A stretch of DNA of 64,000 nucleotides, from the NCBI RefSeq assembly GCF_015706575.1, contig NW_024037059.1:14917730-14981729 (forward strand), in the 5' to 3' direction. The notes below the pieces were generated by a model. It saw only the letters and a list, made by a program, of their open reading frames with translations, did no database searches and was not told the origin of the DNA. This document shows, piece after piece, positions 53,401-64,000 of the stretch. This stretch comes from Patiria miniata (lineage: Eukaryota > Echinodermata > Asteroidea > Valvatida > Asterinidae). The translations under genes were made by a program, and so were the position numbers. Every line of letters starts with the position of its first letter. The stretch's first letter is position 1.

Positions 53401-56123
53401 CTCACCAGAGAGCAGCGACCTTCCCGCGTTATTGAGAGCGTTTCCCCGGATCAGTTAGCCTCCTCAAGTGCCGGACATGACACCCACTGGCTAAACAACC
53501 AAGGACGGCCCTACCTTCTCCATTCGGTCGGGTGATCATTTAGGATTCCGCGAAGAGAAAAAAATATACACAAAATCTAACTCATTGCTCATGTCATGCA
53601 CTTAAACATTATACAGTGGGGAATGTGCAAGGAGCTTGGTATAGACCTACTTGCAACATATCTGATCAGATACAATAATGTCCTGAATATTAGGTATCGG
53701 AAGTAAAGATTCCGTTCGCCCATGATGGCCCAGCTAGACAAACAGAAAAAGGAGTGGAATCAATAATGTGGCTCCGTATTAAGTAGACGATATCGGTAAG
53801 TTATGAGCCTGTACGCGTTCCATTTGTATTTGCCTAATCAATGCGAGGCATTTATCACAAATATCATCAGGAATTCAGGATAATGGTGCTGATGCCAGCA
53901 AACTTTAAGGGCAAGAATAATTTTGGAAACTAGAATGATTGTACGACGATAAGACAAACACCATCCAAAGGTCTGAATTGATCGTACGTTTGCGTAGGCT
54001 CACAATCTCTTTTGGATTCTGAATCACTATCAAATATCAAAAGTGAAAATTCAGATGCAAAACGATTTTCATAAGCTGCAGTAACCGTAATGAATAAGCA
54101 GTGGTAAAAGAGGTAAAATTAAATATGTTGTAAAGAGCAAAGGTATTACACAGTTTTTTTTTCTTTTGGTATACAGCCGTTATAGGCAGTATTAATGAAG
54201 TAGAAATCCCAATAACCCGGATTGACGAACTATAAGTAATATTGGTTACAATGCAGTTTACATGCAAGAAGATGGAATCTTTATACCATTTGTTGTAATG
54301 TGTCTTTTTTAGCTGTTGGTATTGATTTACACAATTAAAAAAAATGACATTCAGACAAAATAAGATGTAGGTGGTTTTTCCGTTTTGGTGCCAACGTCGC
54401 GCCATATCCTACGGCAGTCACACCATTTCGATAGATTTCACACCATGAGTACTGTGCAGTTACTGTTTAATTCATACGTGTAGGCTGATATGTGACATAT
54501 GTTACTTGCCGGCAACTGGGACGTAACAATTTATCAAATGCTCGCATTATGACAACATTCAAATTACAATGTTGCTCAACGTATACCATTCTGATACTAG
54601 ATACACGCTTCCCACTAGTAGGCCCGGGGGTAATGATGGAAGATTGATGTAGCGAGTCAACGATTTACGGGAAGACGTGAAATTCTTTCGTAGAATTTCA
54701 ATATAAACAACACCGTTTCAAAATTGTTCCCCATCGTTTCAAAATTACGTGGCAGTTCACTTTCTGTTTTGTTTATGAATTGAATTTGAAATAAAAGTGA
54801 GCAGCAGTTTAATTGTGTTTTATTGCATGTAGCTGTATTAATAATTGTTTATAACAATACAATTCAGTTACGTTCATCTTAGACAATTAAGTGAAATATC
54901 CGAAAGAGCCAGGGCCTTGAGAAGTCTAAGCTTCCCCTTATTTTTCTATCCATAACTTATTCTGTTTTTGTTAATATTCGAACTGACCAATCCTGCAGAG
55001 TTGAATGTGATGCGAAAAAATCATTCAAAATAATGCAATTCCCAGGCATACATGTAGATTCCTCTAAAACTGAGAGTGCTGAAGAACTGGATATAAGTGG
55101 GAATTGATACCCTTATAAAAAAAACTAAGAAATACAAGTGTCTAGTCCGATCATTCCTTCAAATTGTGCGCAGTATGCCTCTATCTATACCAGCCAATTA
55201 CAGTGTCGCGTAGTCACATCTGACCGTTAAGCACGCCCGGTTGATCCAGCACACACCATGCAACATACCGTGTATAACAAGCCAGTACTTGGAAATCGTG
55301 TATATCAACAGCCCGCAGCCTGATTCACTACGAGAGATATGATGTATCTTTCTTAAGACAAGCCTTGATCTCTTAGTGTTCAAGATTTGACTCGGTATGC
55401 TTCACACTTAATGCCCACCCTCTCCACAATATCACCCTCTCATCTATCGATGGTACACTCCGCGAGTGAACATCACGCCTTGATCGACTACGACTTTCAT
55501 AATTAAAAGGACGTTCCCGCGCCATGCAGTCCCATCGAGGCCACATTTTCGACGCAAATTGCATTATTCAGCCAGTTGCGCTGGATGCATCTATCCTCGA
55601 CGAGTTTTGGGGTGAGTTCGGTGGGCGGGATTAACGGCACAGGACAGTGGCTGACGATGAGCATCTGACAAAAAAGTCTGACGTTACGAGGCGAGTCGCT
55701 GGTTGGCTAGTTTAGATTACAATACACTCTCTACGTGTTTTGGTCACATTGTGTTGATTGATGCACTGTCGTGATGCTGCACACATCGCGGGCTCGACTC
55801 GTGTTTGCTATAATGCAGCAACGCAACCGGCCACGAGTTTTAACAGTTGGGTAAACAGCCTCGTCCCGAACACTTCGGAGCAAATGTTGTCTCGTTTGCA
55901 TCATTCGCCTCACAGACCGCGTTGACATCAGACGCGATATTCTGCTTCTCTCGATTTCTTGGGCCGAAATCTAGTTGCCGCGTGACACATTATCAAGCCG
56001 GCAACGGAGCTCAACAAGGCAAACAGAAATCGTGCATTAGCGTGGAGTGATCGGACCGACGATGCTGATCTAAACTTCTCGCTGCTTCACTTCGGCTTGT
56101 TGTTTGTCGGTAATACAATCGAG

Positions 56124-57359
56124 ATGACTTCGGAAGGCTCCGGCCCAATGCGGTCCAAAGAGTACCTGCAGAATGGAACCCTGTATTGGGATACCCTCAA
56201 CTATTCCGATTGGGTGGCTTTCCCAGATGGTCTCCCTGATACGACTGATTGGTTGAATCTTGATGAAGTGTTATATCACCCATCTGAACTAATCCTAATC
56301 ACTCGTATAATGCCCATCATCTTAGCTATCGGACTCGCGGGTAACATGGCGTTTCTCTTCGTGGTGTTTCGAGTTCGCTGGATGCGGACTGTCGTGAATT
56401 TTTACTTGATCAATCTGGCCGTGGCAGACATCGTGTTCCTGTGCGTGGCCATCGGGGAGAAACTCGGTATGCACATCAGCCGACCCGATGTCTACGACGA
56501 GGGATCGAAAGGCATTTCCGGCTGTATGCTGATCTCCTTCACGAAAGGCTGGTGCTACTTCACGTCCATCACGCTAGTCACGCTGGTGTCTGTGGGGCGC
56601 TTCTACGCCGTCTGCAGACCGCATGATTATAAACTGAATAGTAAGCAGCGAGCACTGAAGCTCATCTCTGGTGCGTGGTTAGCGTGCTGCGTGATCGCAA
56701 CGCTACTGATACCGGCCAAGTCCGCGCTATCCAAGAAAACGTACTACAAGGCTGACATATGGGCACCCAATGCGAATCTCTCCGATATTCTCCACAATCC
56801 ACATTCCAGAAAGACCTGCGTACCGGTAGCTCATGCAAGCTGGGTAGCCTTCGTTACCGACGGGCTTCAAGCTCTACCATTCCTGGTGGCCCTCTCCGGT
56901 AACGTCATCATCTACGTCTGTATATTCCGCGCCCTCAACGACCGAGTCTCAAAGACCAGCCGCCATAATTCCAGGGAGCGTAAGACCGAGATGAGAGACC
57001 GAGTCAGTCGAATGCTGATCGCTAACGGAACAATGTTCTTCCTATGCCTGGCCCCATTCGAACTGACATCACTCTGGGCTATGGTTACCAATGATACTTT
57101 CCTCGAAACTGGAAGGCCCTGGACTCAATTCTGCCGCGTTATGATGTACTTGAATTCAGCCGTCAATCCCATTATTTACAACATCACCAACCCCAGGTAC
57201 CGCCAGGCCTTCATGCGGGCTTTCAGCAAGAAGCAGGACCGACGACACGAGTCCAAGACCCCGTCTACCGTCCAGCTCAGCCACCTGCGAGGGGAGAGCC
57301 AAGAACCCAAGTTCAAGAAGGAAGTTTCTCACTCCCAGTCAAATTCACACTCACACTGA
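56124..57359 (+). CDS. Class A (rhodopsin-family) orphan peptide-type GPCR
   Basis: A 411-residue, intron-free frame starts at ATG 56124 (context gagATGA). Seven hydrophobic helices lie near residues 55-82, 93-115, 135-157, 178-200, 242-268, 297-318 and 334-353. Visible landmarks are N74 in GN of helix 1, D102 in NLAVAD, C134 and C232 for the extracellular disulphide, W185 in helix 4 and NPIIY at 348-352. The N-terminus has N-glycosylation sequons at 17 and 26. Two signatures are atypical: DRY is GRF (158-160), and CWxP in helix 6 is CLAP (308-311). The C-tail ends in a Ser/His-rich stretch (HSQSNSHSH). Overall it resembles neuropeptide-type receptors (NMU/TRH/ghrelin-receptor-like), but the ligand cannot be assigned. 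An upstream exon contributing only 5' UTR is possible. Confidence 0.92.
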   Translation: MTSEGSGPMRSKEYLQNGTLYWDTLNYSDWVAFPDGLPDTTDWLNLDEVLYHPSELILITRIMPIILAIGLAGNMAFLFVVFRVRWMRTVVNFYLINLAVADIVFLCVAIGEKLGMHISRPDVYDEGSKGISGCMLISFTKGWCYFTSITLVTLVSVGRFYAVCRPHDYKLNSKQRALKLISGAWLACCVIATLLIPAKSALSKKTYYKADIWAPNANLSDILHNPHSRKTCVPVAHASWVAFVTDGLQALPFLVALSGNVIIYVCIFRALNDRVSKTSRHNSRERKTEMRDRVSRMLIANGTMFFLCLAPFELTSLWAMVTNDTFLETGRPWTQFCRVMMYLNSAVNPIIYNITNPRYRQAFMRAFSKKQDRRHESKTPSTVQLSHLRGESQEPKFKKEVSHSQSNSHSH

Positions 57360-60300
57360 ACAAGGAACGGCTGCTAGATTGGCCAAGCTACACTAATCAA
57401 ACCACATCCAATCCCTATGCCATGCAACCATTCTGTCGGAAAGAAGGTATTGTTACTGATCTTATTTTTGAATTTCAACTAGCTAAGTAACGTGGCCGAA
57501 GAGCAAACCCAACCAATCACCTGATCACCTCCACAGACTTATTTATTAGACCTACTAACAGTCAACGCTTTGGCTTTGCCAGATTCTACCTGTTGTCTCT
57601 ATGACTACAAATACCTGTCGAACCTTTAAAGGTTCGTTTTCAGTGAAGTAGAAAAGGTAATACCAATTTTTCCATTCATCTCTGGAACTTAACATACAAA
57701 AACACAACAAAACCATTATATTATGACCTGCCATACGGGACTGCATTATAACTTGACATAATGGAACTGATGACATCTCTGAATGACTGATGACGGACGA
57801 ACGGATCCCCGCGCTCGATCCGACGAAATCCGAGAAGTGTTTGAGCTATAGGCTCACCTTTAGCGCATTCTTTTTGCATTGCATTAAAGAGGTATTGTCA
57901 GAATCAATTATGTTTCATTCTATCTGCGCCCGCAGCGTTAACACGGCGTTGAGCGTTTCGTTGCAGACGCTTTGCTGTGAGCCCTCGTTGACGAAAGCCG
58001 ATTGAACATTTTGGTAATTGCCGTTGATAGAAAGGCACTTACCTAATTAGCCTTTGAATACAAATTAATGTGTTTAAAGTCATGCCAAATATCGGAAGTA
58101 AAATACAAGAACAAACTCGAAGCATGCATAATCGTCAGCACGAGACACTTTTTCCAGCAATAACGTGTCTAATTTTGGTCTCCCTTGAGTTCTAAACTCT
58201 GCCGTTTTTCATTTCCGACGTGGACTGTCTAGTCTACAATAGCCTTGGCGCTTGGTAAGCATAGAAGTTAATCGTCGTCTTTCAATGCACTCATCAGTGA
58301 GAGAGGGCCAACAGAGGCCATCCATCCATTAAATCATTTATCAGAGTAGTTTTCGTCACCTGCATCCATCATGTATTGATTCTATTGTAATCATACAGCT
58401 TTCCAGAAGCGCACCAAGGATAGCATCCTTTGTGGTACGCTAAAGGACTATTTGTTTCATTCCCAACATGGAGGTGTTCAAGTGATCACGCCGAGTGGCA
58501 TAAATTCAAAATTTTCTGACTGTAATAAAACAAAATGTGGTTACAATTTCGAAATTATTAAAACAAAACCCAAAATAGTGAAAACAATTATTCAAAATGA
58601 AAATGAATAAAACTGCAGTAAATCGTTGCTGAATGGACCGACGTGAAATATACAAGTAAAAAAAACCCTATGGTCTAAATGATTTATTATGTTACTTTGC
58701 GCAACAATTGGTATGAGATTACCTGAAGTTTCGGTAAATTCAAGTAAAAGTTTGCTAATTTTGAGAGCATATTGCCACTGGGTAGGCAATTCATATTTTG
58801 ACAATATTAGCCAAAATATTAGGCAACAATTGCCCATTTTGTGTGAAAAGATCAGATAGGGGTGACTGGGAACAAGAAATTAACCCGAATACTGATTTAT
58901 AAGGTAATGATGGCGTTCTACTTTTATAGAGCTTAAATTATGAACGTTTTCAGAAGAAACCAAATGTTGTTGTTTTGTCCCACCCACTTCCGTCTGATTC
59001 GACCCGAGTCTCATTCATGGACCGTCCTTAGCATTTACCTAAAGAAACTCAACAACGGTGTTAGGTTACCCGCGCCATACGATATCTTCTAGGCTGTTAT
59101 CCCTATTATTTCTTCTCTAATAAATCCGGACTCCGTCTTGATAAATCTGATAAGAGTTCCCGGACGCGCGAGTGCCGTATTAAAATTTCAATGACGCAGC
59201 ATGAGGTTCTGTGATTCCCTTGCTGATGTGCTAGCTGGGCCGGCCAACCTCATTTCTTGTTTCTTCGTCCGCCGGGAGCAACTATTAAAGATTAAAACAC
59301 AGCGGCAGACACGGTGAGGGACGAGGCAGAGTAGATCAGTCTCAATAATTCTCTCTGATGGCGTACCTGTCCCGACCTTATGAGGAAATAATTGCATTTA
59401 AAACTCACAGAAATCAGGCAGGGTGTTCGGTCAAAGAGCAAGGAAACACTGTGTTCGCCTGCCTTTTGGTCTTGTGGCTCTTTCGTACTTCATCTTTCTG
59501 ATTCCGAGATGGCGAGACATGCGCCAGGCCAGCAGTGGTTATCGCTCTTTTGAGCGCACTGACATGTTATTGGCGGCTAAGAAACATTAAAGGCTGGTCG
59601 TGTGGAAAATAACCCGAATCGCATGCTACAGGAAAAGACATGAAAATAGGGTGTCAACTCGGCGGAGGTTTTAGGCAGTTTTCGGTTTTGTTGCACAAGC
59701 AATGTAACGTCATAAAAAGTACGTAACAGGCGCTCATTCTGTAGCAACAGATATCTCTAGTGGGAGATCCGTTCTTTATTAAGAAACCGCAGGCGTTCTT
59801 CCCAACTAAAAGCATCATAATGAACTTCTCTATTTTTGAATTTTCGTACACCGTTATGCACTACTGCTACAAAGAATGATTCGGTAAAAGCGTATGTCGA
59901 ATTGTCTCCGACACAATCGCACGCAGAAGATATTCTCCTTTGAGTTGTCGATGGGAAAATGGAACACAATACTCGACTAGGAAGAAGCGAAAGCGAGGCA
60001 GATGTTGTTGAGCCACGACCACGAAAACATTCGTGACAATTGATAAAATAACAAACAGAAATTCGAGCCTGTTTGGAGAGATTATCTGAGGCGAGTATTT
60101 CCAGCACCGAGGACAAAGAACTTGGCGCGCAAACATTCGAGAGTTGATAGCTACTCTTTGCCTGTTGAAACTGAATATCTAGTCAGATTCAAGCCAAAGG
60201 TATTTTCTTTTACAAGGAGATCGTGCACTCTGCGCATTACTGCCATAATTCCAATGGTGGCGCAGTACTTATCGACAACTTAGGTCTCAAACTAACGGGG

Positions 60301-63300
60301 AAAATCCGCCAGCTTTGTGGGAATAAACCACGTCAGACCTGCAAGCGAGTGCACAGTATCGGCAAAGACACGTTCCCTCATCCGATTTTGAATCCGTCTG
60401 CTTTTTTCTTTCAGTTTTCGCGGCTGCTCCCACGGATTTCCCTACGGCATGCTCTAGGCGGTGTCGATAATTCTCGCCAGATTTGTTTCTTCGGCGCGAA
60501 GCGCTAAACATCGTGCTCTGGACAAATCCGGGCAAGGGAGGATTAGTACCCACAAGTCGATGTAGGCTATCGCTTGTATTTTTGTTTCGGCAGCATGCAG
60601 CATACAATACTACGATTGATGATTATTTTTTGCTTTGTATACTCAACGCCGCAACATGAGTGAAACCAAAATGAATCTGTTGCATATGATGCTGGCGCTA
60701 TAGGCATACTGTCAATCACTGCATTAACTCCAAATAAAAGCATTAAAATTAATCTCTAAAGATTCGGCCTTGTTACGTTTCATGTTTCAATTATTGTTTT
60801 CACTCACGGAAGTTCCTCTAACTATCGTTTAATTAGTCAAAATTGTCTTTCTGCTGACGCAAACCGATGATTCCATTTTGCATAATCTAGCATGTAAATC
60901 AGGTCCAAAATTGACACGAAATGTGCTCAGAGTGATTCGGTATATATAAAAGAACTTTTAGTGTAAACTCATTCGGTAATACTGATAAAAACAACAATCT
61001 GGATCGAGTGCAGCATTATCAGTGGTCTGTTTTGCACAATAACTTGGTATTACACCAATGCAATATACTGCGTACGTTGAATCACGGTGTACAATGTTAC
61101 CACATCTCTGTTACACTATCACCCCACCCCACAACTATCACCACCTCCACTGCGAACATCGCTTCCCCTTTAACATCAACCCAAGCCTCACTTTTGATCA
61201 ACTCTTCATCACCCATCCACTAGTTTCCGGTTGCTGCGTCCCCAAATAACTTGCCCGCCAACAACCCTGTGAAATTGGCGCAAGAGTCTCTGAAAATTGA
61301 CATGCCTGGATTTGTACGGAGCACGCGTGGCGTCGCGTGTAATGTTAATTGCACCCGAGTTGTTTCTGTCGGAGGTTATCGGTACACCTGCGTGACACGG
61401 ACATCTGCGGATGACTGACTATAGACTGGACACACCCAGACAAACACGGACTAGGTGAAGACATACAAGGACACTGTTGCATTACCTGTCCAGGATGGAT
61501 TATTATAAGCTTCATCCACTTCCAACGGTGAAAAATATTGCAATTATCCCTGCCGGATGAAATGGTTTTTGGTTCGTAGTCAAAGAGGCAGAATCAATTA
61601 CGGTGAATGATGGGGAAAGAGATTTTAAAAAGAAAGAAGAAAAAAAAAGAGACATTGTTGAAGTATGTATTGTAAAACTGTCTTGCTTATTGTAATATTG
61701 GCCAAACCCATATGTTGTACATTTGTCTATCGCAACTCACAGTTCTGCTTGTGAAATATAATGCATACCTAGGAGGTGCTGTATATACTTCACCAAATCA
61801 TTCACCAGTAAAGACGCAAAGAATAAACTCGTCATTATAAAAAAAAAACCATGTTGTATTAAAGACACGGTCAGTGGGAAGCGTTACTACTTTTTGTTCA
61901 CTACGTTTTTACTTGGGCCCCCAGGGAGAACAGTCGTTTGACAACTGTTCGGGCTACCATGGTAAAATATAACGCTCAATAAAAAAAATAATAATGAATG
62001 TTGAAAATTATAAAGGAAAGAGGACCATCGTCTGAAAAGTTGATGTGTTCTAAAAGTAATGCAGTTTTCTAATCTTTGCGCCCCGTGATATTGCATGAGT
62101 TTCCTAGATTTCAGGCGTGAATGTCGACAAGCGACACTCTAGATGTCAATGAAATTACCGCCAGGCTTTTTGTCTCTACGTGTGACCGCACATTGAAGGC
62201 TTCGGTCTTAATGAAGTCTGAAGACTTGTCTTTGCTTTTGATATTGAATAAAGTGATCAGTAAACATTTTGAAACCGAAAAAAACCTCGACATCACAACA
62301 CTTGCACTCACGCAGTGTGATCATTTTTGTACACGCAGTTAAGCAAGGATTGATTTAAGTGAAGTGGTGCCTACAGGCGGGTAAACATACAAATGGCATC
62401 AGCGACTCATGCTGCACGAGTCTCGCAGGGAAAAAAAGGAGACATTTCAACAGAAACAAAAGCACTCCAAAATTAATTTCACAGCACGAACTGTCCGTGT
62501 ACTTTACATAAGGACGCTCTGTTATAGAGTTTATTATAAGAACTGCACTTTTGCACACTATTAGTTTTGTATTGTAGGCCCATTAACAAAATGATTGGAA
62601 CATTTTTTTTCCACATATTTCTGACGCACATCTTATGAAACCAACTTTCTCAAATGTAACAAATTAATGGTACAAGTGGTTTTTTTAATTGTGTTCTTTA
62701 CATCTGTCTTTAATTTAATTGCTACAACTATGACCGCATAATTGTACTCCACTTGTAAAATGGACAAGTTTACCAACAAGTACTTCATTTATTGGTGAAT
62801 GTCACTGTGAAATTAACGAAGTCGACTGTACAAAATGTTGAGACTGATTTGTAATGAAAATGTAAATTTCAAATGTTAAAATATTATGATATTTATGTCG
62901 AACATTATTCGACTTCCAAAAACAGTGTGCATTTTGAGATTGGCTGTACATTGACAAGATTGGTTTAACTTTATTGGTATATCGTGACCAAGTGGTAACG
63001 CAGTATTTTCTTGTGGTGGACAATTTATTTTGGTTTTTATATATATATCAGAGCTTAGAGCAATGCTCGGAGTGAAATAAACTCTTTTGATCATATGGCG
63101 ACAGTGGGGTACATCTCACAAATGGCAACATTTTACAATTTGCCATTTCACAGAATGTGCTTACGGCAAGTAATACATGCGCCAGCTGCTTTCATTATCA
63201 TGTCAAATGTGTTACTACATTAGTTCTATGTAATGTGAAAGATACCAAAAAGCGAGTTAACAGTGCTATAGCAGATAATTATTAAAATGGCCGTTGACGC

Positions 63301-64000
63301 CCAAGGCTAGGCCTGGTCAACCATACGCGCGCTGCGTATCGACCGCTTGTTCCTCGCTCACTCTCGAGCGATACTTCACCTTATCACATCAGGGAATGGC
63401 AACCAAGGCCAGACGAGTTAATCTCAACAGGCTACATTTCAATAAAATGCCATCTTTTCTCATTAAGGAGATGAGGTTTAACAAGGTTTGAGGTGTTGAG
63501 AGGCCATCCATTTACAGTTTGAGTGCACCCTGTTTGGTTTATACCAAGCTAAAAGATTGAAGCATAATATAAGTGAGAAAACATTGAGTTAATATAGGCC
63601 TAAGGAATATTGCAGGATACAGGGTAAGAGTATGAAGAACATTAGAATAAGAACGATGAGATTTTTCATCCTGTTGTCCTGATGTATCATCAATTCGAAT
63701 AGCCAAGGATTACAGGATTCAACAGAATGATAAGTCTGGGTACGGTTCTATGTGCTATAGGACCACACAAAAAAAGAAGAATTGGACAGGATTTTACCCT
63801 TTTTTTACATTTTTTTTCTTTTAATTTGCCAAACATTTTCGAAAATGATGAAGAAACAGATTTCTAGCCTCAACTCGGCGCAAATGTTGCCCTCCTTTAT
63901 CTACGTAGGCCTATTTGATTTTTCTCTTTCAAAACTTTTATTTTTTGTACAGATGTACAACAGTTTGTGCAATGTTAACCATAAACAGTATACCAAGTCA
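57360..64000. other. Intergenic, no gene recognised
   Basis: The GPCR 3' UTR end is not clear; AATAAA hexamers occur only near 58523 and 58605. Overlapping open frames at 59.7-60.6 kb on both strands show no recognisable family. No terminal-repeat element or tandem array was identified here, in contrast to 2-47 kb. Confidence 0.4.

Noticed and set aside
56097-56123. Nine extra N-terminal residues for the GPCR
   Set aside because: The extension would start at TTG; the first ATG in frame is at 56124.
60223-60607. Overlapping open frames of about 100 residues on both strands
   Set aside because: No family resemblance; opposing frames of similar length in a GC-richer patch are expected by chance.

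Overview
This is an animal nuclear DNA window: genes are split by GT-AG introns, intergenic space is AT-rich, and non-autonomous DNA transposons are dense. Proteins resemble deuterostome orthologues, and frequent 'taggcct' and 'acatgtac' words recall invertebrate deuterostomes (an ambulacrarian or a cephalochordate). That assignment is an inference; no species was identified. No bacterial, organellar, rRNA or CRISPR content was seen.

Four genes were reconstructed with confidence. COA5 (minus strand, 3 exons, 7311-9190) encodes a twin-CX9C cytochrome c oxidase assembly factor. UNC50 (plus strand, 7 coding exons, 10330-15645) encodes a Golgi/ER multispanning protein. The two are divergent, with about 1.1 kb between their start codons, the same arrangement as in the human genome. 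SCOC (minus strand, 21281-33100, with a likely 5' exon near 35575-35740) encodes a Golgi coiled-coil protein and is convergent to UNC50. A single-exon class A GPCR lies at 56124-57359 (plus). The last two exons of an unrecognised plus-strand gene lie at 2222-2713, with a poly(A) signal at 2792.

Most remaining recognisable structure is mobile DNA, much of it with visible terminal inverted repeats and target duplications. There are hAT-like elements with 8-bp duplications (2813-3009, 22467-23141, 30147-30706, probably 34604-35323) and a Mutator-like element with long inverted repeats and a 9-bp duplication (31564-32039). There are TTAA-flanked piggyBac-like elements (3067-3183, 33993-34320, 43586-44039) and a mariner-like element with about 200-bp inverted repeats (46001-46657). 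A three-copy MITE family (10548-11196, 24373-24795, 32449-32862) has one copy seven bases inside the UNC50 intron 1 and carries a nested second MITE. Also present are a tRNA-headed SINE (15985-16412) and an unusual tRNA-like sequence between two identical 79-bp inverted arms (17619-17933).

Tandem structures include a 165-bp x4 array in UNC50 intron 5, an 11-bp minisatellite next to the SCOC exon 2 donor that stays open in frame with that exon, a tandem duplication with a datable MITE insertion (28229-29287), and a degenerate ~95-bp array (52965-53400) upstream of the GPCR. No gene could be supported in about 37.1-56.1 kb or 57.4-64.0 kb.
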